This document shows positions 32,616 through 42,300 of a DNA stretch of 64,000 nt, piece after piece (within the stretch, counting starts at the first letter, position 1; the number at the start of each line of letters is the position of its first letter). Under the pieces are notes generated by a model. That model saw nothing but the letters and a program-made list of their open reading frames with translations. It had not been told where the DNA came from and searched no databases. Source of the DNA: Pyropia haitanensis (Eukaryota; Rhodophyta; Bangiophyceae; Bangiales; Bangiaceae); the NCBI GenBank assembly GCA_008729055.1, contig SDUX01000006.1, positions 3,830,734 through 3,894,733 of the forward strand, read 5' to 3'. The position numbers were made by a program, and so were the translations under genes.

Positions 32616-35600
32616 TCAAGGGGACCCGCGGCGGCGGGGGAAGGGGCCGAGGCTCTCGGTGTTGATGTCGTTGCGGCGGCAGATGCCCCGGAGCGCCCGG
32701 TTGAACAAGCACGCCCGCACGGTCTCGTTCAGGTCCACTTGCTCCACCTCCGCCAGCAGCTGGATGTACCGCGCCGACGCGGCCGCCACCATGGCGTCAT
32801 CGGCGCCCACCCAGTTCACCCAGGGGTCATACCCCAGGGTGGCCCACAGATCCTGCCGCAGCCCCCGCGGGGCCACCCCGCCGCGTGCCCGGCGCATCTG
32901 CGCCGGGCTGCGGAAGGCGTCCGACACCCAGGCGTCCAGAGGCTCGTCGTACTCGCCCTCCGACGTCGACGGGGACGAGGGCGGCGCGGACCGGGGCTGG
33001 CGTCGGGGCGGGCGCCGGGGCGGCGTGGGGCTGCGGGTCGGCGACCGGCGGGGTCTCTTGGACCCCGGGCAAGACGACCGCACCCGGCCGCTACCCGAAG
33101 GCGCGGAGCGCCGCGGGGAGGCCGCTTGGCGGCAGGGCAACGCACCCCGGTACGGCGGCGGCGGGCACGGGCCCCGCCGCTGGGCCGCCGACGGGCCTTG
33201 GCGCCACGGCTGCGAGTCGCGCGGGGGCCAGGGGGGACGGCGCTCGGGCCGATTGGCCGGGGCCGCCTCCACGGCACCCCTCCCCCGCGGGGTCAAGAGG
33301 GGCTCGAGGTCGGGCCGCCCCGGCGGGCTTGACGGTGGGGTCCAGGCGGCCCCGTCACTCGGCGGGCCGCCCCGGCCCGAGACGCCCCCGGGGCTGGCGC
33401 TGGCCGGGGGCGTGTGGGGGTAGCCGGCGCCGCGAAGGGGACCCACCGCCGGCACCGGCGGCGCGGCAGGCGGCGGGTAAGCCGCGGCCGGCTGGGCGGA
33501 CGACGCCCCGACGGCGTGGGCCCAGCCGCTATCGAAGTCGGCGGCGTCGCCACCGGGGGCGTCCAGGTCACCCTGGCGGCGGGCGGAGCCGGCCGGGCCG
33601 GGGCCGCCGGTGGGGCGTGAGGCCGCCCGGAGCGCCCCGGGCGCCCCCCCCGCACCGGCGTCGGGACCCGCGGACCGCGGTGGGGGCCGGGTACCAGCGA
33701 CCGACGCCCCCGGCGGGGGTGCCTCCACGAGGATGCCCGCGGGGAGGGCCCCCACCAAGACCCTCTGCTGCACAACGAACCCGTACGGGGCCCCGGAGCG
33801 GGGGTGCACGTTAACGAAGTGCCGTTTCCCGTCGCGGATGGTGCACCGGTGGTGACGGAAGATCAGCGGCGGCCGCCGGTCGGGGTCGTCCGTGTACGAC
33901 GTGCGGGCGGCGACGATGGGCCACGGGATGGCGCGGCTCAAGCCCCAGACCCGAGTCACCTGGTCCTCCAGGCCATCGGCGCCCTTGTGGGGGTTGTCTG
34001 TGCACCCCGCGCCCGAGCGCCCAATGGTTCCTCCCCAGCTGGGGAGGCGGACTGTGGCGACCTCTCCCGGCAGCCAATCAGGCTGTCCGGGGCGGCCCCT
34101 CCCTCAGGGGCGGGGCCTGCCAGGTCATCCCGTCCGATCCTTCTGGAGGACGGGGAGGAGGAGCCGAGATACGGGACGGGCCATTTGGCCTATCCCGATA
34201 TGTGACGGCACGCGGAGGAATGGTGACGGGGAAGATCCTTGCTGGATTATTCCGGCTTGTACTTGACCTTATAGATTGTGAGGGGAATTCCCCTTTGGAG
34301 GGGATTTTGCGTGTCTACGGGTTCCAGAGTGTTCCATTTGCGTGTGATTGGTCGATTGCGTGTGCGTGTGCTGGCCCGCGTCTGGGGCCCCTTCGGCGGC
34401 TCTGGCCGGGGGCCAGAAAGGGTATATATGCGCGGGGGCTTTGCCCGTTGCTTGCCCCTTCGATAAAATCAACCTTGCGTTACCCTCTTGCTCCCCGACT
34501 TGGACGCCCCCGCCTAGAGCGGTGGCTTAAAGCTCCTGCGGTACTTGCTCTAGGGTCTACACCCAAGGTTCCCCTCGAGAAGGGATAGCCCCTTTCCTAC
34601 GGGTAAGGTCGGAAGTCCTCCACAGCCCTGGCAAATGCGCCGGACGCCGAAGCGGCGGAGCAGCCACTCTTCCGCCGGGGGCATCTGAAAGAACCGCCCG
34701 CGGGCCGCGGCCGCCAAGACCCCCGACACCAGGGCGCACGCCATCGTCACGCGCACCACACCGTGCAACGGGCTCGGGCGGCCCGCGTGGGCAAAGAAGG
34801 TGAAGAGCCAGTGCGTCAGCACCGGGGGGTAGTCGTACCTGAGGAGGCACGGGGCGTCGAATGCCTCCCAGCCGCGGGGCTCGGGCTGCAGCAGGGTCCA
34901 GCGCTCAAGGTTGCCCGGGCGCCGGAACAAGTGGAGCAGGCCGTGCCCCGCCCGGCGGAACGAGGCGATGAAGCCCCGAGAACGTCCGGCGGCCTCCCCC
35001 GACTCGGGGTCCCCCACTGTAGCGAAGGGCGGCAGCGGCGTCACGTTGAGGAAGGGCCCCGGGCCCACACAGTACTCCAGCCCGACGCGCTCGTCGTCCA
35101 CCTGCACGGCCGGCAGGTGCCGCGCCCGGAGGCGGTAGTCGGTCACCACCGCGTGGTCCGCCTCGTTGATCACCGAAGGCAGCTCCGACCCGCCCTCCAC
35201 CCGGTGGACCTGGAACCGCGCACCCGGGTTGCACCGGCGCAAGCGGCGGAAGACCTCGGGGGCGCTGGCCGCGGGCAACGCCCGGATCCAGGCGAGCAGG
35301 TCACCCGAACCGGGCCGGCCATAGCCGGCGGCCCCCGCGAGGCGGTCAAAGGCTTCCCACTGGCGCACCAGCTCCTCGACAGCCCGGGGCGTGGAGGTGA
35401 GCCCCAGGAGGGCCTCCAGGGGCACCCAGTCGGTCGGCCACTGGTCCGGCACGGGCCAGGCGTTCCCGACGTCCCACGACGCGACGGGCTCCACCGGAAG
35501 CGGCGGGGGGGCCGCCAGGTGACCACCCTGGCCGGGCTGCGAGCAGGCCGCCCGCTCCGCCTCGGTGGGTTCCGGGTCGTCGGGCGCCGGCAGGGCCGGC

Positions 35601-36055
35601 GTGGCCGGAAGGACCGCTGGAGCAGCGCGAGGCGGCACGGCAGCTTGGCCCGAGGGCGCGGGGGACGGGGCCATCCACGGCAGGGAGGACCCAGCCGACG
35701 GGGCCGGGGACGGGAGCTCCCCGGCGGCCGCCCCACCGGGGCCTGCGTCGGGAGCCGGAGCGGCCGGGCCCCCATGGTCCTTGGCGGCGGCCGCCGCGGC
35801 CACCGCCCGCTGGCGGGCCTCGTAGGCACGGCGCGCGTCGGGGGTGTACTCGGGGGGCGGCGGGCGGCGCATCCACGGGGCGTGGGCCGCGGGGCCGCTC
35901 CCCGCGGGGGACGGCGGGGGCGCCATGCCGGGGGCCGGGGGTGGGTCCCCTGGGGAGGACGAGGCCCGTGGCACGGGGGGGAGCGGACGGGCGACTACCC
36001 GGGGCGACACGGCCCGGACGCGACCGTGGCGGCGACGAGGGCGGGAGTCCGGCAT
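32616..36055 (-). pseudogene. Antisense accessory ORF of element D, split by a solo LTR
   Basis: The minus strand is open from the ATG at 36055 (41 bp inside the 3' LTR) to 34625 and again from 33985 to 32616. Removing the solo LTR and one copy of its GCCCT duplication (644 bp) joins the halves in the same frame, giving about 930 codons. The protein has a long Pro/Ala-rich N-terminal part, a central domain with WLFTFFAHAGRPSP and RGRFFQMPPAEEWL, and a C-terminal part with HHRCTIRDGKRHFVNVHPR and LAEVEQVDLNETVRACLFNR. No known domain is recognised. A weak YPxVxxHW...GRFFQMP pattern resembles the antisense ORFs of elements A and F. An open frame this long without strand-independent low complexity in the centre suggests past selection. 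Confidence 0.6.
33986..34624 (+). repeat. Solo LTR, family A, inside the antisense ORF of D
   Basis: A 639-bp LTR with TGTGG...CCACA ends, a perfect GCCCT duplication (33981-33985 and 34625-34629) and a TATATAT box at 34423-34429. No primer site or polypurine tract is adjacent, so it is a solo LTR. Confidence 0.93.
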
Positions 36056-36082
36056 GCCGGGCGCCGGGGACGGCGCAAGTCT

Positions 36083-36094
36083 GGGGAGGGGGTG
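36083..36094 (+). promoter_or_regulatory. Polypurine tract of element D
   Basis: GGGGAGGGGGTG directly before the 3' LTR. Confidence 0.75.
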
Positions 36095-36095
36095 A

Positions 36096-36614
36096 TGTGG
36101 TACTACGTGGCGGGGGCCTGGGGGGGCACCCCCTGGGGGTCCAGCGCACCCCGGGTGGTGGGGGCCGCCCCCGGGGGGTGTTGCGCCGGGGAGGGGCGCG
36201 GGGGGCGCGGGGGGCGCGCGGGGGCGCGCGGGGTGCGCCCGGTGCGGGGCGCACGCCCGGTCGCGGGGCGGGGGCCGCGCGCCGCATGACCAGTGCTTGG
36301 CGGGCGGGGCCCGTCAGAGGGATGTATTGCTTGGCGGGACTTAGCCCGCAATTGGAGGGACTATCTGCATTGGTTGGATTGCGGCGGGGGACCGGGCCTT
36401 ACAGTGCCCGGTGCCCCCGCCGGCGGTTTCCGCTCTTTTTAGGACGAAGGGCGACGTCGATGGGTGGGACCGTCGTCGCCGGCAAGTAAACCGTTCGAGG
36501 CTTCTCTCTTTCCTACCGGCCGCTCTCGACATAGGCGGTGTCGCATGGGAGAGGCAACGCCTCCGGTGCCCTTCCCTCGCTGTCCAGGCTGCTGCCTCCC
36601 CTCGTTGTACTACA
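36096..36614 (+). repeat. 3' LTR of element D
   Basis: 519 bp, same ends as the 5' LTR, with about 1.3% divergence from it by eye. Confidence 0.92.
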
Positions 36615-37368
36615 CGGTACGGTACTGGGCATGGCGCACACCACAAAATGCGCCCAGCTCCCAGAACTGACGCGCCCGATGGGGACTACGGCCAGGGGCA
36701 CACCAAGCTTCTTTCCCCTTGCCGGACACAGAGTCCCCGTCTTAGGGACAAGCAGACGCAGCCGCCGCAACCCCTGGCCAGCATGTGCAACAGCCTCTTT
36801 CCGTCACCCTTGACAGCGCAGTCGCCGCCCTCCCACACCGGGCAGCCGTCGCCGATCCGATTCGACCTTGGCAGATGCAGCCGCCCTGTACAGCCGCTCC
36901 CCCAAATAGACACGGCCCCAGCCCTCCTTGACGCACGGACAGACGCCGGTACTTGTCTCACTGCAGGACGAGGCGGAAGAGTGCGCCCACGCAGCGACAC
37001 TGGAGCACGAAACCGCGGTGCGGGCGCGCAAGCCGGCTGCAGCAACGCACCCAGCTTGCACGGCGACACAAACCCAGTGGTAGCAGCAACGCACCTGGAT
37101 GCCACTGCAACGCACCCAGCTGCGGCAGCAACGCACCCACAGCGGCGGCAGCGGCGCACCAGGTTGCACAGGACCTGTCCCGTGGGAGTGCAACGCACGC
37201 GGGCTGCGGGAAAAAAGCGCAGCTGCCAGCGACGACGGGGCACCGCGGCAGAGCGGACGCAGCTAGCGGTTGGGGAGTCACGGCCGGTGACGGTAGTGGC
37301 ACGGCCAGCGGCGGCGGGGGCACGGCCAGCGGCGGCGGGGGCACGGCCAGCGGCTGCGTGGGCACGGC
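36615..37368. other. Short host segment between elements D and C, with tandem repeats
   Basis: Contains repeated GCAACGCACCCAGC-like units at about 37040-37150 and a 21-bp repeat (GGCACGGCCAGCGGCGGCGG) at about 37297-37368. The 21-bp array continues at 46609 after element C, so C inserted inside the minisatellite. No gene is supported. Confidence 0.5.
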
Positions 37369-38012
37369 TGTGGCAAGTCGGGTGTCCACAGGGTACCGTA
37401 ATCAGGGGGGAGGGTTGACGCACAAACCCGTAACCGCAGTGCCAAGACTATGGCAAGTAAGCGGGACAAAGAAGGATACGTTTAGACCTGACGAGCAGGG
37501 AGGAGCGGGGCGAGAGCGCCGTCGCGTGCCCAGAAGAGGCACGCGCGCGCCCGCCACAACCCTCGATCGGACAGGTCGACCGGGCAGGGTCGACCTGTCC
37601 TAAGAAATAGAAGCGAAATCCCTCCAAGACGATAATTGCATGCGAAATTGGTGAGTACCCCCCGAAAGGGCGTACCACAATCGATAGGTCGATCCTATCG
37701 ATCGTCACAGGGAGTACTCGATCCAGCTCCCGCGGCCGTCCTCCCCCGGCCCGGGAGCTGTCCTTCGGGTCGAAGGATCGCCCGCCGGCGCACGCCTTCG
37801 ACCCAATCACAAGCGACCTAGGGGGGGGGGGCTAGCCCCACCCGTGACGCGACCGTTCGGGCCCGGTGCGCCGCCCGACCCTTTTACACGGGTCGGGGAG
37901 AGGGGTTGCAACGACGCCCTCGGCGGGTGTGGCCGCCCGTGGGGCTGCGGCGCGTGCCGTCCACTTAGCCGTGGACGGCCCCTGCGCGCCCCCCAGGCGT
38001 ATATATGCCACA
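37369..38012 (-). repeat. 3' LTR of element C
   Basis: TGTGGCA...TGCCACA ends. A perfect 9-bp hairpin (GCCGTCCAC / GTGGACGGC) lies at 37956-37979. A TATATATG motif at 38000-38007 sits eight bases from the U3 edge and could drive transcription of the plus strand into the adjacent antisense ORF. Minus-strand bases before the LTR (CACGGGGGGTA) form the polypurine tract. Confidence 0.93.
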
Positions 38013-39367
38013 TACCCCCCGTGCTAGCTTGTCGCCGTCCCTCGGCGACCAAGTTGCTTCGTCCGTCGTGTTGACGGACGATGCCGGTACCGCACCGGTG
38101 GTGCAGCGGTATGGCGGGGACGATCCCCCTTCGGCAGGCCCGAAGGGGGCGGGCGGCCCTGCGTCGGCGCGGACGCCGACCAGGTTCCTGCACGCCTGGG
38201 GCATATCCCGAGGTCGGCTGCAGGAGGCGTTGCGCGACGGCGCGACGCGGGCGGACGAGCGCTTGGCCGCGGCCAAGGCGGCGGACAAGGAGGAGCGGGA
38301 ACAAGGCCGGCAGCGCGCTCGTGCTGCCCATCGCGCGGCGCAGGCAGCGGCACGCGCACACGCTTAGCGTGGGTCGTCGGCGGGTCCTGCCCGTGACGCT
38401 TGCGCAGGTCGGCGGGATGCCGACCGGCTTAACGCTGGCCGCTTCCGTCGGCGGCCGGCGTCCGTTCCTCTTCCCGCCCGGGGAGACGATACACTTCGGG
38501 ATCCCGTAGAGACCGGGGCGGCGGCGGGCGCATCGTCTTCGACCGAGGACGGAAGGGCCCACCGCCGGGTCGCCGTCAGGGTCGGCGAACCCTCGTGCGG
38601 CTGGGGCGGGCCGTCGTCGACAAGACGACGAGGCGGTGGCGCGTGCTGCGGCGGCTCAGGCGGCTGCCGCAGCGACGGTAGCGGAACGGGCCGCCGAGGC
38701 GGCGGCGGCGGAGCACGCCGCCGATCCTGCTGACGCGGCCCGCGAGCGCGCCAAGGCGTTCGCTGAGCAGCAGGGGGCAGCCGCGGCGGCTCAACGTCGT
38801 TGGGCCGCTAGCGGGGGCGAAAACGCCCCAGGGTCCCCCCGGCACGGGGGGTCCTCGCGTAGCCGTGGACGCGGTCGGGGCGGACGTGGTGGCGGTCGAG
38901 CGCCACGCACGTCGGCTCGGGGTCGGCCTCCCCTGTCGGGTACGGCGGGGGGGTCGGGTGAGCGTCCCTCGGCTGGGGACGCTGCCGGGGCGGGGGACTT
39001 TGGCAGCCCTCTTCGTGGGAAGAGGGGCCGCCGCGGCAGCGGCTCGGACCCGGGCGCCTCCAAGAATTACCGGTCGCGCTCGCGTCGTCGGCACAGTCGT
39101 TCCGAGGACACGACAAGTGCGTGCCGCGGCCGACGTGAGCGGTCGTCTTCGCTGACGACCTCGAGCCGTGCGCGGCGGCGGTCTCCGCGGCGCCGTCGTC
39201 GTTCACGTCGTTTCGTCCTACGACAGGACGGGTCGGGGTCGACGGCGGAGACGCGGCCCACCCGCCGACGGCGAGGTTCGCCGTCGTCGTCCGGTTCAGC
39301 GCACCGACGTCGGGCCGGGCGCGGGTCACGCCACGCCTCGCGGTCACTCTGCTACTCGCCGGCATGA
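38005..39367 (+). CDS. Antisense accessory ORF of element C (two blocks, decayed or spliced)
   Basis: The first block runs 38005-38367: from ATG within the LTR edge TATATATG to a helical, Arg/Ala/Glu-rich end (RFLHAWGISRGRLQEALRDG...). A second block in another frame runs from about 38510 to 39367: Ala-rich helical (AERAAEAAAAEHAADPADAA), then Arg/Gly (RGRGRGGRGGGR), then Arg/Ser (RSRSRRRHSRSED, RRRSPRRRRRSRRF), reminiscent of RNA-binding RS/RGG proteins. A TAG at 38507-38509 lies between the blocks and could be an intron end or damage. It runs convergent to pol and overlaps its last 16 bp. The function is unknown; nucleic-acid binding is an inference from composition only. Confidence 0.45.
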
Positions 39368-42300
39368 TTTCGCTCAAAGCGAAATACTATCGTGGTCCAG
39401 ACCGGTGGGTGCTCAGCCACCCATAGGTCGGGACTCGCGGGCGAGCGGGGGAAGCACTCCAAGGGTAACTCCTCGTACTCGAAGCATCGGTTCATGAAGA
39501 TACTGAACCATTCTTGCGCTTCCCACCGGGGAGCGAGGAGGGTGAGGGCCAATGGAGGGCCACTTGCCAGTCGCTCGGCAATCTCCGGGAGGAGCGAGGT
39601 CGGGGGGTTCGCCCACGCGTTGTGGGGCGTCCAGTCGTGACTCATTGAGTCACGCCACTCGGCCCCGGGCTCGCACTCCTTGGAGCCGAACCGCTCGAAC
39701 CTCTTGTTCGCCTGGGTGGCGAACAAGTCGATGGTGTGAGGCCCGTGGAGCTTCTCCAACCGGTCCACGATTGCTCGGGGAGCCGTCCAGTCTGCCCGCT
39801 CCGGTATGTTACGGGGGAAGTTCGTGGGGAATGTACTGCGTAGGTAGTACAGGGGGATGACCTCGCCCACCTGCCCGCGCGGGTGGGTCCAGATGAGTCG
39901 CGCTTGGACGTGACCGTCGGGCGACTGGTGGAAGGCGATGATGGTTGGCACCCACCTGACGCTGGGGGTCACCGCGTTCACGCGGGCGTCCGGGTGTGGG
40001 AGGCCTTGGCTCTGCGACCTGAGTGTCATCTTAGTTGGTGACCACTCGTACCCCGGCACTTGCTTGTTCTGGTTCCGCAGGTACCGCAGGACCAAGTGCT
40101 TCGGCAGGTCGCCGAGCGGCGTCCACACGTCGTCGTTGCTCTGGTACCCCCACCACCGCACCTTGGCTTGGTGCTCCCCATCGACGCATCGATACCCGAC
40201 GAGCTTGTCGATGAGGTAGTCGTCCATCACGGATGGACGGTCGGACAAGTTCACCTTGTCCTTGAGCAGGGCATGAGGAGTGGCGTCGGCTTCGCCGGCT
40301 GCATCGGGTCTTGGGGCTGGCGTCGCTTGGTCCCATGACACTCTGCTCTCCTCGTCCCCCACCTGGACAACGAACGTCTTGTCGTCCAGGTCGACGACAA
40401 GGAACGGCCCGTTCGTGGGGCTGGACAACTTGTGCTCGCGTTGGTGTGCCTTCAGGTACACGTAGTCGCCGATCTTGACATCCTTGTTCCGGGTGGCAAG
40501 GTTCTTGTCGTACGTCTTCTTGTAGCGCTGCTGCGTCTTGCGCAGAGCCTCGGCCACCTTGGGTATGGTCTTGCGGAGCCGGGCCATGAAGGAGCGCTTG
40601 ACCGACAAGGGCGAGCCGTCCTTGGTGGTGCCGTGTGCCTGGATAGACACACCGGGTGGCGGGCTGTGCACCGTGAGGTTCGGGATCCGTCTGGGGATGA
40701 CCAGCTCGAACGGTGCCACGCCCGTCGATCGATGCGGCTGCGTGTTGTACGCGTACGTGAGGATGGGTAGGAGCTCATCCCACCGTTGCGGGTTATCCGC
40801 AACGTAGTGCCGGAGCTGCTTGACGATGGTGCGGTTGTACCGCTCCACCTGCCCGTTTGTCTGCGGGTGGTACGGCGTCGACTCCCTTGTCTCAATGCCA
40901 AGGGTCCGGCACACGGCGATGAAGAACTTCGACATGAACTGGCTTCCTTGATCCGACAGGAGCACGTCGGGTGGCCCGTAGCTGGCCACCCATACCTCCA
41001 CCAACGCCGAGGCTACCGTGACAGCGGTCACCTTCTTCAGGGCGACGCAACGGACGACCTTGGAGAAGCGGTCGGTGAATGCCAACACGTACTTGTTGCG
41101 CGTCAACGAGACAGGCAGCGGCCCGAGGATGTCGACGTTGACTTCCGTCAACGGCTCGGTCGCCGGGAACAGCCTCATCGGCGCCGTGTGGCGTCGCAAC
41201 GCAAGCCGGCTCTGTGCACATGCGGCGCACCGCGTGACCACTCCGTAGGCGTCGGTGGCCATCGACGGCCAGTAGAACCGGCGCCGCATGGAGTAGTACA
41301 TCCGGTTCGATCCCGGATGTCCTTCCGTGGTCGGGAAGTGGGCCAAGTGGAGCAACCTCGCCCGATGCTTGTGCGGGACCACAAGCTGGTCTCCGTCGAG
41401 GCCCTCTCGGTAGAGCGCGCCGTCCTTCACCGAGAAGTTGGGGGCCTTGCCTGCGGCCATCTTCTTGCGGATGACCTTGCACAAGGCGTCGGTCGCCTGG
41501 TCCGCTACTAGGTCCTCAAACGCGACCGGCGTCAGCCGTACCGCGTGGGTGTACCGCCCCCTCTGCAAGCTTCTGGCCGTCTCGGCCAGAGCCAAGCATG
41601 GGATCTCGTCGTCGAGATCCGAGTCGTCAAGTGCGCCGGTGCGCGTCCGTGACAAGAAGTCGGGTGCATGATGACTTGCACCAGGCTTGTACAAGACGTC
41701 GAAGGTGAACTCGGCCAAGCGGAGGCGCCATCGCATCAACCGGCTGCTTGGGTCGGTGGTATTGTAGATCCACCTTAGTGCCTGATGGTCCGTTCGCACC
41801 GTGAACTTGTTGCCGTCCAAGAAGTGCCGTAAGGTCAGCACTCCCCACACAAGTCCAAGGCATTCGCGTTCCGTCGTGCAGTAGTTCTGCTCGGCCGGCT
41901 TCAGCGTGCGGCTGTAGTAGCCCACCGGTTGCAGCTGTCCATCTTCTTGTTCTTGCAACAAGGCGCACCCGAGCTGGTCCGCGCACGCGTCGACGTCGAC
42001 TACGAATCGACGGGTGGGGTGCGGGATGGTGAGCACCGGCGGTGTCACCAAGGCTTGTTTGAGGTCTTCAAACGCCGCGAGTTGTTCTGCCGTTGGTTCA
42101 GGCAGATCCGGGCCGACGTCGTTCTTGGTCAGCTCGGTTAATGGTCTCGCTCTCTTGGCGAAGTCCTTGACGAAGCGTCGGTAGACGTTGCAGGCGCCGA
42201 GGAAGCTCTTCATATGGGTCTTCGTCTTGGGGAAGGTGGCCCGTTTGAGGGCCTCGGTGTTCTTGTTGTGTACCTTGAGTTGGCCGGGGCAGACCAAGTG

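Larger units (their letters stand above)
25449..36614 (+). mobile_element. Ty3/gypsy chromodomain retrotransposon D, with antisense ORF
   Basis: An 11.2-kb element with 519-bp LTRs at 25449-25967 and 36096-36614 and imperfect flanks CTGTA/CGGTA (4/5). The order is gag, a pol lacking protease and the first half of RT, then a long ORF on the opposite strand ending 0.57 kb after pol and starting 41 bp inside the 3' LTR. I count six or more differences between the LTRs (about 1.3%), so it is older than B and C. It is defective through the pol deletion, a TAG in pol and a solo LTR inside the antisense ORF. Confidence 0.93.

Noticed and set aside
25444..36619. Perfect target duplication for element D
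   Set aside because: Flanks are CTGTA and CGGTA, one mismatch; reported as imperfect.
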